Assembly: GCF_910592395.1 (NCBI RefSeq)
Contig: NC_088315.1
Coordinates: 10,978,501-11,042,500, forward strand
Source: Lineus longissimus
Lineage: Eukaryota > Nemertea > Pilidiophora > Heteronemertea > Lineidae
Length of the DNA stretch: 64,000 bases
Direction of reading: 5' to 3'
The position numbers were made by a program, and so were the translations under genes. Below, one piece after another: positions 1 through 10,353 of the stretch (position 1 is the first letter of the stretch; every line of letters starts with the position of its first letter). A model generated the notes under the pieces. It did not search any database. It was not told where the DNA came from and saw only the letters and a program-made list of their open reading frames with translations.

Positions 1-442
1 ATACGTAGGGGAGACAGAACGATCGCTTAAAGCTAGATTCCTGGAAAACAGACGCCCGAGCTCCACCACTTCAGTGGTGTCACGCCACATTCACACCGCG
101 GAACCAGGACATAACATTGACATTGAAAACGCCAAAGTGTTGGAGGTTGAACCGAGGTGGTACGAACGAAGAGTGAAGGAGGCGATTCACATTCGTACGT
201 TGCAACCCACTCTTAACAAGGACGGCGGCCGACACAATCGCTCTCCAATCTGGAGTAACATATTGAGGACCAGAGTCAGGAGGGGGGCACAGTCGAATTC
301 GGGATCCCCGCCGATCACTACGCCCGATGACGTCACGAGTGATCATGTGACCAAGGACTCAGCTGAGTCCGAAAGCTTATGAAATGTGAGTCAATATTAT
401 CCAGAGTTATCAGGTTATAAGCTGTCCAACTATAAACATGTC
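1..442 (+). mobile_element. Penelope-like element, 3' end only (window-truncated), with 3' TSD
   Basis: Collinear with the 3' end of the Penelope-like element of unit 2 (19,678-20,102). The element ends at about 426. Positions 427-442 are the 16-bp target-site duplication seen complete around the unit 2 copy. Because units 1 and 2 share this insertion at the same site, it predates their separation. The 5' half lies outside the window. Confidence 0.85.
2..382 (+). CDS. GIY-YIG endonuclease C-terminus of a Penelope-like element (partial)
   Basis: The open frame runs in from the window edge at codon 2-4 (YVGETER) to a stop at 380-382. This is the C-terminal part of the GIY-YIG nuclease domain that follows the reverse transcriptase in Penelope-like retroelements and nicks target DNA. 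Visible motifs are YVGETERSLKARF near the start, then SRHIHTAEPGH and the conserved E of LEVEPRWYERR. The same protein, with the upstream VYHIPC half of the domain, is at 19,396-20,058. No lesion is seen in the visible part, but the reverse transcriptase is off-window and the sister copy is frameshifted, so activity is doubtful. Confidence 0.8.
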   Translation, partial: YVGETERSLKARFLENRRPSSTTSVVSRHIHTAEPGHNIDIENAKVLEVEPRWYERRVKEAIHIRTLQPTLNKDGGRHNRSPIWSNILRTRVRRGAQSNSGSPPITTPDDVTSDHVTKDSAESESL

Positions 443-1368
443 CAATACAGTGTTGGATCGACATGTGCACGTATCTCAAAATTGGCGTATTGGCGGAAGA
501 TATAAGGCAAGGAAGAGAATATTTCAGCAATGGATCGGGAGATAGCTAATTATATAAAGCTGAATAAGTTGCAAAGAAAGGGGTGAGGTACAAGGACATT
601 TTTTTTAAAGACTCTAGCGATATTTGGTAATACACTCAATTTAAATGCATAGAATCAAGAAATAAAAAAAACCCTCATGTTTTTAATTGGTGGATTAACT
701 TTTCCTTGACTCAGATACAATTCATTGTAAAGATAACAACAATAAGAACAAAACAATATCTTATGTAGCTCTCAGCTCCCAAAAATAAAGGAGATATACA
801 GAGCACTTTGTCGAAGAGACCAAACGGATTATTCAATTTCCCGTGATTTGGCGTTGTCTTAGAAGGGTTTTAGAACTTCGTATAAAAGACAATTTCCTCA
901 TCAGCCTCCAAATAAGTTACACTATTTGATGCATGTAATATCTTTTTGTGAAAAGAAATCAAACAACAATCAGCCAATAGTTGCGATAGGCATTGAATAA
1001 AAGCCTAATTATCTTGCAAAAGTCGCCTATTGTCAGAATCTGGTACCGAGTGCTACTTTAGGTGCTGTAGTATTGCAGTCCAAATTTTTTGTCTTTTTTC
1101 ATTCCTGGTAGAATAGAGAAGAAGCAAATGTCAAACACTTGACTCATTGTGTTACTGAGCAGGTAAATTGTTTTGGGATCGGAACCTGATAGTCTCCGGA
1201 TGGTGATAGGTCACCACACCATAGGTTAATTGTGGTATAACACCGATTACTGAAAGGCCGTTATGTACAGCGAGTATACATAGCGGCGTCGAACTCTGGA
1301 AATCACTGATTTTGACGTTAAGATGAATGGTTCGCTGATGTCTCTGACATTCTGTTCAGCACAGGAGC
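443..1368. other. Unit sequence upstream of gene A, non-coding
   Basis: About 0.9 kb present in all three units (also 20,119-21,042; and in unit 3 split as 38,804-39,209 plus 42,417-42,933). No plausible ORF is visible. Just before the A start codon all copies keep TCTGACATTCTGTTCAGCAC followed by AGGAGC. This could be a pyrimidine-rich splice acceptor or simply the 5' leader, and I cannot decide which. Confidence 0.5.
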
Positions 1369-2319
1369 ATGTATACACGGGGTCCCCCGGCAGTACTCAT
1401 ACCACCCAAACCTGTAATAACATACCATCTCAATCTCGAGTATCTTATAGCAGTATTTTGTGAAAAATCAGGAGATACGAACTATTTGATTTATGAGTAT
1501 GAGCCTATTACTCATGTGTTTCGAGTGAAATATAACGGCTCGTTTTTCTCACGCCAGCCGAGAGAAACATTTGCCTACTTTGAAAAATTCCTCTTGATTT
1601 TTGATGGTCCTAAAGTCTACATGTATGATTTTGCAAAGGGTATTGTAAACGGAAGTCTAATTCTGCCTAAGGAGGGGAGGCAGTGTCTCGAAAAAGATGT
1701 AAACTACCCTATATGTAACCTGGTTTTAAATTTACGATTTGCTGAAAAGGCCTTTATGATGTGCATTTATTTTTTCCGAAGTATTTTTTTGTTTGATTAC
1801 TATATAGAATCAGGCTCAGAGCCTGTTCTACGGTTAACTAATAAAACGCATCTTCACTTCCCTCATGTTGACCGAGTAAATCCAACCTGGTTCGACCACA
1901 ACTTATTCGCAGTTGGTTTTATATATCAGCGTGAAAACTATTTGACTGCGGCTGTATATCATTACAAGCAACGACAATCAAACGGGTATAGCTTACTTAA
2001 GACACACTTAATCAAAGGCAACTCTGGCGGAGCAAAATCGTTTGGCATCATATCAAATCCAAACTATGGAGTCAAATTTGTCCTCTTGGAGAAATATCAG
2101 AGTGAGCTGATGTTAAGCTTTGGGTTTGTCATCGAGTGTGAAAAAAGCAAGCCTCTGCAAAAGGCCTACATAAGAAAAATTTGCACACACATATGTCTTG
2201 AAAAATATGCTGGTAGACTTGTTCACATCAATGAGAAAGGCCAAATATTGCACATGATTCGTTCAAAACCTTTTAACTCAAACACAAAGTATGTGGTTAG
2301 ATATACAAGAGCAGACTGA
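1369..2319 (+). CDS. Gene A1: uncharacterised protein, predicted six-bladed beta-propeller
   Basis: Intact 316-residue ORF starting at the first ATG after in-frame stops (an ATG 42 bases upstream in frame meets TGA at once). I do not recognise the family. The protein has six segments of about 40-50 residues with alternating hydrophobic strands and aromatic/acidic turns, roughly residues 17-57, 70-100, 116-158, 174-214, 226-270 and 277-316. Examples are FLLIFDGPKVYMYDF, NLFAVGFIYQRENY and GRLVHINEKGQILHMIR. That pattern suggests WD40/F-box-associated-type propeller blades. There is no signal peptide, membrane segment or catalytic motif. Gene B1, 1.05 kb downstream on the same strand, is a diverged relative: both begin near a PPxxL motif and end with a matching last blade. 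The other two A copies are pseudogenes. The propeller call is inference. Confidence 0.6.
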   Translation: MYTRGPPAVLIPPKPVITYHLNLEYLIAVFCEKSGDTNYLIYEYEPITHVFRVKYNGSFFSRQPRETFAYFEKFLLIFDGPKVYMYDFAKGIVNGSLILPKEGRQCLEKDVNYPICNLVLNLRFAEKAFMMCIYFFRSIFLFDYYIESGSEPVLRLTNKTHLHFPHVDRVNPTWFDHNLFAVGFIYQRENYLTAAVYHYKQRQSNGYSLLKTHLIKGNSGGAKSFGIISNPNYGVKFVLLEKYQSELMLSFGFVIECEKSKPLQKAYIRKICTHICLEKYAGRLVHINEKGQILHMIRSKPFNSNTKYVVRYTRAD

Positions 2320-3374
2320 ACAAGAAAAACTCTGAGACATTGGCCCTCATAACCTGTCCACTGTAATGTATTTTTTAGTACGCATCAATTACTTTCAACT
2401 TCCACCTGGTGGTTTTCCGGGTTTCGTTTGAAGACGTCGAACTAATGTCCCAGATCTTTGGGAGCTGGTATTACCTGCCCCTGCCTCTGCTGAGCGACGA
2501 CTGGTGTTGGCAATGACTGGTTTAGTAGGAAAGCCAATTATGCCATTCAGCTCAGCCAACATTCACCATTATTTTGATAGAACTGGCTTCCTAAGATCTT
2601 GATTAAAGGATGACCACGTTTGTGGAATATGTCAAAACACTTGAAGTGCTATTTAAGACTTTTAAACTGATGTTGGCTCTAGCGTTTGAACGAAAAATGT
2701 TGTCATTTGTGCTTTGATTCCTCTCATTCGTCTGACTTCTTTTGTTCAAACACTGAAGCAGGAGATGCAACATCATGCCAGTTTAAAAAACTCAACATAT
2801 AGGCCTACACTCCTTGGATGTCTTGGAAAACACTACCCACAATAGGTAAATGTCAATTTGATGACGGTTTTTACAAGGGCTCAGTTGAAAGAGGTAGTCC
2901 TCAATTTGAAGCTTGATAATCTCGGAATGAGGCGGTCAGTTACTAGTTCTTAAGTCTGACATTATAAACTAGGTCATTCACCTAATATGTCTTTTCGTGT
3001 ACACTGGCTTTGTTCAGTGATAGGCTGCCTTGATATACATTTTTACTGGGCCGCAGCTAAAGGGGTTTGACGCGAGAGGGATGGCAAATGTCCCTCCAAA
3101 GAGTTACAAATCTCGTCTTTTTTCATGCACGTTTTTGGCTGATTTTCAAACTGGCGGAGGACAAAAGAGATGTTTTGCCCACTCCTAATGACGATAAATA
3201 GCTGACTTGTGACCGGCAATACTATCAATAATGATGAATATTAAAATCATCGTCAAAGAAATCGAAATCACACTAATGAAAGTTTTCCAAGAAAACAAAT
3301 ATTAGCTATCTAATATTAACGGTTCTATCACTTACTTATAAAAGGGTAATCGAAATATACGGTACAGACGCAGA
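2320..3374. other. A-B intergenic region, non-coding
   Basis: About 1.05 kb conserved between the A and B reading frames in all three units (also 21,993-23,041 and 52,424-53,456). Short opposite-strand ORFs here are not conserved in frame. No canonical polyadenylation signal was seen close behind the A stop codon. I see nothing else. Confidence 0.5.
3338..3345 (+). promoter_or_regulatory. Possible TATA box upstream of gene B1
   Basis: TATAAAAG lies 30-37 bases before the B1 ATG. The equivalent positions in units 2 and 3 read TATTAAGG and lack the motif. If used, the 5' leader would be only a few bases long, which makes a real core promoter doubtful. Confidence 0.2.
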
Positions 3375-4388
3375 ATGAGAGCGAGGTTTCTACCACCTGT
3401 GATATTAAAAATTGGCAGCCATGATAGGTTGCTTTATAATCACGTGACTGGCGCCATTTTTGTCGTGACAGACGTCCGTGGTAAACAGGATTACAATTTG
3501 TGCACGTTTCGTCTGAATTCAAAGCAAGGTATATTCATTCTCAGCCATAGGACACTCCTTCATATAAGTCAATTAGTGTGCGCTACACTATATCTGGCAA
3601 GCAATGTACTGGTCTATGACAGATACATCGTCGTAAGTTGTTGGGAAGAGCACAAGTATCTTACATTTATCCTCTTTGACGTCAGGCTTGGCATCTGCAC
3701 GAGGAAACTCTTCATACCGGAAACGGACCCATGCGTAAGCGGTGTCTATGTGACGAAGTTTCGTTTTTTGCTCCGACAGGGGACAATAGTCATTGATTGC
3801 AAGCGATATGGCCAGTCTGTCATCGGGATGTATTCATTTAATCTGAATGATAGCGCCGTTATAAGACTTTCCTCCAAAGCCGCTATCGAAATAATTGTCC
3901 CAGTGTCTGCTTACGACAGATTCTTCCTTGGCGAAGACTTTGCGTACTTTATTATTGGTAAAAAAGAAGAGAACGATTATTCAGGATTGTACTTATACTG
4001 GTTTAGAAGAAGCAAACATTTTACTCTCCCAGGTTCCAGCACCGAATTTAGTTCCATTATCAACTTTAAAGATCTCCAGTTGTTAACCTACAACTATTGG
4101 TTTTGGGAATCAGACCGCCTTATAATTCTAAATGCAGCCCTTGGAAAGAATAAAGAGCAAACGATGACAGCATTCTTTGGATTTAGAATCAGCTGCGTCA
4201 TGAGTCGCGTCGATACAACTTTAGCCATTGAACATGTTGACATTGATTTGAGATACCAGATTTCCAGAAGCACGTTTAAGAACTTCATCCAAATGTTAGA
4301 TGGCACACTCTATCATATTGTAAGGGGGGTTTCCAAGACAACAAAATATTATTGGAAACACGTGATAATATTCACAACAAATGACTGA
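3375..4388 (+). CDS. Gene B1: uncharacterised protein, diverged paralogue of gene A
   Basis: Intact 337-residue single-exon ORF beginning MRARFLPPVILKIG. It has the same layout as A: six strand-rich segments, for example LLYNHVTGAIFVVTDVRG, VLVYDRYIVVSCWEEHKY, GTIVIDCKRYGQSVIGMY, FAYFIIGKKEENDYSGLY, DRLIILNAALGKNKEQ and the last blade FIQMLDGTLYHIVR. The last blade aligns with RLVHINEKGQILHMIR of A. No signal peptide or transmembrane helix is seen. The most likely role is a protein-interaction scaffold (inference only). B2 at 23,042 is nearly identical but carries a nonsense codon. B3 at 53,457 is more diverged and also broken. I cannot match the family to a named domain from sequence alone. 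Confidence 0.6.
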   Translation: MRARFLPPVILKIGSHDRLLYNHVTGAIFVVTDVRGKQDYNLCTFRLNSKQGIFILSHRTLLHISQLVCATLYLASNVLVYDRYIVVSCWEEHKYLTFILFDVRLGICTRKLFIPETDPCVSGVYVTKFRFLLRQGTIVIDCKRYGQSVIGMYSFNLNDSAVIRLSSKAAIEIIVPVSAYDRFFLGEDFAYFIIGKKEENDYSGLYLYWFRRSKHFTLPGSSTEFSSIINFKDLQLLTYNYWFWESDRLIILNAALGKNKEQTMTAFFGFRISCVMSRVDTTLAIEHVDIDLRYQISRSTFKNFIQMLDGTLYHIVRGVSKTTKYYWKHVIIFTTND

Positions 4389-4583
4389 TCATTAAGAGCC
4401 AATTTTTAGAAGAACAATTTAATTCAATTATGAGGAATGCAGGTCTCTTGAGTTGCAGATGATATTCTCGTTTTTTTATGATTGATAATGATGTCGACAG
4501 AGATGGAAAATTGTTATTCTGTTCAGAATGACCTTTGTAACGAACGGCCCCCTGTTTATTCATTGCCACAATACTAATGGCAC

Positions 4584-5087
4584 TGTACTCAAAGTCCCTG
4601 GATACGGGGTATCCAGAAACCCTGCTGCCGTAGACCGGCTGAACTTGCAAAGAGACTAACTACTGGTAGAAGAGGAAGCCGGAAGACAAGAGTATTAATT
4701 AGAATACATGTAGTTTATTCGCACTTACAATCACAATCAGTTTGTAATCCTTAACGGCAGAGCACGCTCAAAGTCCTAGTTCAGAGGTGGTTGGCAACAG
4801 AGAGGAAGGAGAGAGAGCTGACGTGCCCAGTACTTAAATACCCAGACGCCAAGTCACGAGCTCAGAGTCCAGGATTACGAGAGACGAATACTGCTGTCGC
4901 CGCAATCCCCCGACTTGGAACCGCGTGACTCGGACACCTGGACTCACTGCTTATAATGTGTAATACTATTAATCAAGGCTAAGAACAATGGCGAACAGCT
5001 TGATAAGGCACGTTCGGTATACTTCAAACGAGTTGAGTTAACCCTATGAACACCGTGAAGCCTACCTTTTAAGGGCTTCACGGTACA
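4584..5087. mobile_element. Solo LTR, 504 bp, unit 1 only
   Basis: Absent from units 2 and 3, where the flanks are joined (compare 24,250 and 54,730). It begins TGTACTCAAAG and ends CACGGTACA, the usual TG...CA LTR ends with short inverted repeats. A 4-bp target-site duplication GCAC lies at 4580-4583 and 5088-5091. There is no internal coding region, so this is an LTR left by recombination. The 4-bp duplication fits Ty3/gypsy elements. Family and orientation are not certain. Confidence 0.75.
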
Positions 5088-5091
5088 GCAC

Positions 5092-5694
5092 CACCAAATT
5101 CTGAGGGATAGTATATCGTTGCCATCATGGAGCAGCCAACTAAAGATGGAGATGACTCATATCCGAGGTGAGAGTAGTTCAGTAATTGAAGTCAGAATGA
5201 GTACTAGTTCAGTAATTGAACTCAGAAAATAATAAAACCTAAAACAATTTAGTTGAAATCTATGGTACATCTGTGATAAAAGTCGAGTGGTCACAATTAT
5301 CCAGAAACAATCGCCGATAAACCACAGAGAAAACTTAACAAAATAAACAAACAGCATTGGCAGCGGACAGTTACATGGATCAAGAACTATCAGTGGATCC
5401 CCAAAAAGTATCTGAAAAAGCACGTCTGACCAGTCATAGAGAAGAACTCGAGGGTAACATGACAGTGAACCGTATAGTGGCATACAAAAACGTTTAAAGA
5501 GATACTCAATTACAGGTAGCATGACCAAATTGCGCCAGAAGGGCATTTGTCCCCTGAAATAATTATGTTATACACTTATCCACCCTGACTCTACCAGCAT
5601 CTGTATATGTATTTCAGCTTGACTGGTCTTATAGAAGTGCCATTTATGCAGATATGTTGGCAAGACATATCACCTGAAATATGAAGGGCATTTA
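5092..5694. other. Unit sequence downstream of gene B, non-coding
   Basis: About 0.6 kb shared with 24,255-24,860 and 54,730-55,352. A minus-strand ORF of 129 codons here is interrupted in the other units and has no recognisable motif, so I do not call a gene. The segment contains a 15-20 bp direct repeat of AGTACTAGTTCAGTAATTGA type near 5,170-5,225. Confidence 0.5.
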
Positions 5695-5720
5695 CATTAC
5701 ATTTACATCAGAAAGGTTAC

Positions 5721-6830
5721 AGCCTATCTGATCATTCAGGTTTACGTATCTATGACAACTTACCAGCTCCGACAGTAGGTGGGGAGAGGATGGACAAAAC
5801 GATCAAGCTAAACTGGGATAAAGCAACACCAGAAAACTTAAATAGTTACCGGGGAAAATGGCCATGCCAATAAACGCAGTTAGATGTCAAGACATGGGAT
5901 GTCGAGATCATAAGCTAGAAATTGAATTGTTTCATGATGATTTGATAAATGCGTGCATATTGGCAGGAATTGAACCGATACCAAAAATTAACCGTGACCG
6001 CCCAAATGACAGAGCAGGGTGGAACTCGACTCTAAATGATTGTAACGAACGAGTCATTTGTTGGCAAAATACATGGAAGGAGAATGGGAGGCCGAGACCC
6101 AGCGTCGTAGCAGATATCAGACACCGAACGAGGGCGCTGTATCATTATGAGGTGAGAAAAGTGAAAAAGAAACAAGATGGGTTCCCGGCTAATAAACTGG
6201 CGTCAAAGAAAAACGTGTGGAATGAAGACAAAAAAATAAGAGGTAAATCAAAAACAGGGCCTAATACCATTGACGATCAAATTGAAAATGATGAAATAGG
6301 AAACCTATTCGCAGAAAAATTAAAAAAGTTATATAATAGTGTTTCGTACAATCCGGAAGAGATGAAGGAACTGCAGTCTAATATCAACAAAGGGGTTGGG
6401 AACAAGTGTTGGAAAGACTTATGCAATAGCAATCATAGCACAGATGTTGAAGACATTAAGCAGCTTCCAAAAGTTTAAATGGAGGTAAACAGGACAGCGT
6501 ACCGAATCTTTTCACATACCTCTTTGTCCAGGGTGGGGATAGATTAACTGTTTATATCGGTCTTTTGTTGAACACAATGGTATGATACGGGTACTGCCCC
6601 AATGGTTTTCAACCATGGTGATTCCAATTCCTAAGGATAGCAGAAAATACCGAAGCTCTTCAGAAAAGTATCGTGGTATATCACTTAGTAGTGCGATGGG
6701 GAAGATCTTGGACAATATCATTATTAGAAATCATAGCCAGGCATTGGCGTCTTGCGATGCCCAGTTCGGATTCAATAAAAATAAATCGACAGCGGCCTGC
6801 AGCTCAGTAGTCAATGAAGTGATAAGATAA
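5721..6830 (+). pseudogene. LINE ORF2 fragment: endonuclease end, linker and first RT motifs
   Basis: Starts in the last endonuclease block (SLSDHSGL, with the catalytic SDH) and runs into NWDKATPENLNSYRGK. A frameshift at about 5853 in a G/A run moves the reading to the 206-codon ORF 5858-6478, whose RAGWN and GRPRPSVVADIRHRTRALYHY are typical of the stretch between endonuclease and RT. After a stop at 6476-6478 the RT continues in another frame: LYRSFVEHNGMIRVLPQW, VIPIPKD, YRGISLSSAMGKILDNII and QFGFNKNKST. It is then cut at 6830 by the TIR element. Non-functional. Confidence 0.75.
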
Positions 6831-7953
6831 GGTAGTTGATAAAGCTTGGAATCAGTGAAACCATGTAACCAGTGATAAACCTTGGAATAGTCAGTACTCA
6901 ACCGTGGAATCACTGTGCAAGTACCGCGTGAAATCGGGCGCGTTCCTTCCACGATTTACACCCTCCCAACTGCCAATCTCGTCCCAGCTGACTTTATTGA
7001 TAGGTCTCACTAGCCAGTGCAATGGCCGGGCCTACCTGGCTCCACAAATGGCGCGACGTCATTTCATGCATACCCCTGTTCAAGTGGCTGTCGACCTTGC
7101 AGTATATCACTCTCACACATAAACCTATACATTTCTGAATAGCTTGTCGCTTCTAGAATACATCTGGCCAGCTTTCATTGTTATCAAGTAATTCAGTCAT
7201 GAGAACATGGGGGCAGCACAATACATGAGACACCCTGTACATCGATGAGAATTTGGAAAATTTCACCTTGCCGCCTTATAACTTGACGATTAACATGGAT
7301 GGTGAAATAATATTTTTATAAACTTCTACTTATCACCTTGAGAAAGCAAAATAATAACAATTTTAAATTTTGATACCAAAATAGGGTGTCGTTGCGGCTT
7401 TTCTTTGAGCATTTTGACCGCGAAGTCTCACCTTGAGAACATGTGCACTCTGACAGGAACCAGTTCATGTCAACATCCGATTGAGCTATACATAGCATGC
7501 GAGGCCTGGTCACTGCGGACGTGCACAGAAGAAGCTGACATTTTCCTCAAATAATCGTCAGAGCTACCTCTTCACAAAATACCCAGGACACCGACATTTG
7601 AACATGCAGCAATAGCGATATGATAGGCTCATCTGTATCCATGGTAATCGCCTGAGATTGAAGAACTTTTTTATTAAGGGGGACCAATGTTGACCTGATC
7701 ACCACTGGCTAGTGAGACCATAGCAATTTGCCAGTAGTTCCAGAATCAACCTTTTTGTGGAGGATGACGTCATCATTGAATGCATTGGAAATGTGTTGTT
7801 GTCGTTAAAAAATAAACTTATATTCATGACGGGCCGCCATTTGCAAATATCTAATTATTGCTCTTCGATGAAAGCAAAAGTAAGCTTTTGTGATTGTTTT
7901 GTATTCCATATACTAAAATAAAACGTTTTTATTAGAAGAATCATTTGTATATA

Positions 7954-10353
7954 CTGTCTTTTCATCGATAAACCACCGGTTCCTAATATTCAGGCCAAAC
8001 CCACCTTATGATGGTACGTAGTAGAGGATCACAATACACGCATGGTAACGACCAATAGCAGTAGACTCTCAACTTGGAAGGCAGGCCTAGGTTTTAGAGG
8101 GGCTGCTGTATGTTTCACAGGTGACCTAATAGGGTTGCGTCATTTGTACGGACGAGTGCCGCGGCGGAATAATACGGGGTGTCCCACAAAATACTCCACC
8201 GGTTTTTACGGGGTGTTTAATTTCAAAATTTGAGTACTTTAAAAAGCGTAAAAAAGGCATATCAAGGCTTGTTTGCTAAGTGTAATGGATGGTTGAAAGA
8301 AAGGAACTTCGAACAACAATGTCTGGTCCATAGTTTGGAATCCGGGAGAATTACCTTAGCATTTTAGTTGGGACACCACGTAGGCTTAAAAGTGCAAAAC
8401 CTATTGAGTAATCAGTGAGGTTTCAGGCGTATATAAAGTTTGGGTACTGTCGGAAACCTCTTCTTGCCTTGCCTACAACTTGTAGAAATATGGATGAGCC
8501 ACTGCCTAAAAGAAAGCGTAGTTATTCCGTGTCGGAGAAGCTGCGATACCTGCGATACTTTGAGGTTGCCATTGGAAATGGCACTGTGCGAACGATGACA
8601 GAATTTGCCAACCACCACAACATACCTTTTGAGACGTTTCGCAGGTGGAACCGTCATGACCTTGAATTGAAGGAGGAGCAGAACCGGGGCAAAGACCGGA
8701 AGGTAAAGCAGAGGTTGATTGGTTACTGGCCTGAGGTCGAAGACCAACTAGAAATTTGGTTCCGGGATGTTCGGCGAAGACGTCTACCTGTTGTGATCCA
8801 GGATGTCCAGGAGAAGGCCGTGCAACTATTCCACACCTGGTGGGATGCCCTCCCAGGAGAGCGCCGACAACTCGCCACAGAAGCAAAACCACTAATGCAT
8901 GATTTCCATGCATCCAACGGCTGGGTGGAACTTTTTATGAAGAGGAAGGACATCAGCCTGCGAAAAGTCACGAAGAACACTACCACCATTCCAGAAAACG
9001 CCGTTGTCCTGGTTCGAAACTTTCGCGATGAAATAACCAACACCATCGAAAATTTTGGTATACCAATGCGCCTGTTTTTCAACATGGACCAGACTTTCCT
9101 CCTTTTTGACCTCCGCCTAATGCACATCCTCAATGAGAAAGGCGGCAAGGCTGTTGATGTACGAACCTCCAGGAAGAATCCAAAGCTGGGATGTTCTGTT
9201 ACACTTTGCGTGGCGGCGAATGGCGATAAGATGCAAGCCCACATCACCTTTCCGAGAAGAGGATTTGTTCGCGCGCTTCGAGCTCTGGAAGAGGCCGAGT
9301 TGCCCGAAAACGTTGTGGTCACATCGTCCGCCACGGGATGGGTCAGACAGGAGACGATTCACCATTGGCTTGACGAAATCTTCATACCATACGTCCATGA
9401 GGCCCATGCTGAACAGTTCATACTTTTGGTGGATCAGTTCAGAGTACATCGAACGGAGAACTTCAGGAATCGTCTCACTGCAGAAGGGGGCAGACTCAAC
9501 TTTGTACCGGCTGGATGCACATCTTTGGCACAACCCCTGGATGTGGCTGTCATGAGATCCTTCAAATGTCACGCCAGACAAGCATGGAAGTCATGGAAGA
9601 TCGAAAACACCAACGAAGCAGGCCAGTGTGATCCAATTGGACTCAGAGATGTTGTCAACATCGTCAGCCGTGCCTTGGAAGCGATCAGCCCAGAGGTCGT
9701 CGAGCATGGATTTGAGAAAGCGTTACGCCCACAGAACATAGACGCAGGTCCACACCCAGTTCCAGATGACGACGATGACGACGAACAGGGGGTAGAATTC
9801 CTCAATCTGCCTGATGAGTTTGAGCCTGAGATAGCAGGGCAGTAAGCAATCGGGTCAACAGAGACAATCGGCAACCGGACCAGAATAAAAATTAAAAATA
9901 ATGAATAAAAAAATTTAAAAAACAGAAATGAGAAATAAAAAATAAAAACAATGAATAAAGGCAAAAAAAGATGAATAAAGATTGGCTGAAAGCCAATCTG
10001 AATAAACCTGAATGCATGAAGCGTCGCTGTCTTGAAGCGATGCTTGTAGAGCCCCCAAAAGGCCTGTGATGCCCACTCCGACGCGTTTTATGTGAGAAAG
10101 GGTTAACGTTGATCTATCAAACAGACCCAAACCGCAAAACCGCACTGAAACCGCAAACTCAGACCGCAAACCACAATAAACGCGAGCGCTTTGCATATCC
10201 TATGTGTCTCGTTAGGCCAATCTGTCCTTCTACTAGTAACACACCTACTTCATTCAACTTTCGACTAATGAGTGAAATGGTATTGTGCCCTGTGCTCGCG
10301 GTAGGCGTATGCATTAAGCCTAATGAACCGGTCTTACATCGATGAAAAGACGG
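7954..10353 (+). mobile_element. Pogo-like DNA transposon, apparently complete, 2.4 kb
   Basis: Bounded by imperfect inverted repeats: CTGTCTTTTCATCGAT at the left, and the complement of CCGTCTTTTCATCGAT at the right. After a gap, CCGGTT is repeated on both sides. It is flanked by TA dinucleotides (7952-7953 and 10,354-10,355), the target preferred by the Tc1/mariner/pogo group. It contains one intact transposase gene. The 5' leader of about 535 bp includes GGGGTGTCCCACAAAATACT; the 3' region is A-rich and non-coding. Nested inside the TIR element 6831-10,744. Confidence 0.8.
8490..9845 (+). CDS. Pogo-like transposase, intact (CENP-B type HTH + DDE)
   Basis: Start chosen at the ATG of MDEPLPKRKRSYSV; the frame is open further upstream but without an ATG. 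451 residues. The N-terminal helix-turn-helix is around residues 10-60 (VSEKLRYLRYFEVAIGNG...ETFRRWN), followed by a second CENP-B-like DNA-binding segment up to WVELFMKRKDISLRKVTKN. The catalytic core shows FNMDQTF (first Asp), ILLVDQFRVHRTENF (second Asp) and SLAQPLDVAVMRSFK (third Asp), the D-D-D layout of pogo/Tigger transposases. The C-terminus is acidic (DDDDDDEQG). No frameshift or stop is seen, so it could encode active enzyme. Related broken copies are at 27,844 and 33,057 (minus). It would cut at the TIRs of its element and insert at TA. Confidence 0.85.
   Translation: MDEPLPKRKRSYSVSEKLRYLRYFEVAIGNGTVRTMTEFANHHNIPFETFRRWNRHDLELKEEQNRGKDRKVKQRLIGYWPEVEDQLEIWFRDVRRRRLPVVIQDVQEKAVQLFHTWWDALPGERRQLATEAKPLMHDFHASNGWVELFMKRKDISLRKVTKNTTTIPENAVVLVRNFRDEITNTIENFGIPMRLFFNMDQTFLLFDLRLMHILNEKGGKAVDVRTSRKNPKLGCSVTLCVAANGDKMQAHITFPRRGFVRALRALEEAELPENVVVTSSATGWVRQETIHHWLDEIFIPYVHEAHAEQFILLVDQFRVHRTENFRNRLTAEGGRLNFVPAGCTSLAQPLDVAVMRSFKCHARQAWKSWKIENTNEAGQCDPIGLRDVVNIVSRALEAISPEVVEHGFEKALRPQNIDAGPHPVPDDDDDDEQGVEFLNLPDEFEPEIAGQ

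Noticed and set aside
5157-5546. 129-codon minus-strand ORF
   Set aside because: The equivalent regions in units 2 (24,372-24,587) and 3 (55,020-55,214) are broken at different points and no motif is present.
8506-9581. Long minus- and plus-strand ORFs overlapping the pogo transposase
   Set aside because: Shadow frames of the 8490-9845 gene; no motifs, and the correct frame carries all catalytic residues.
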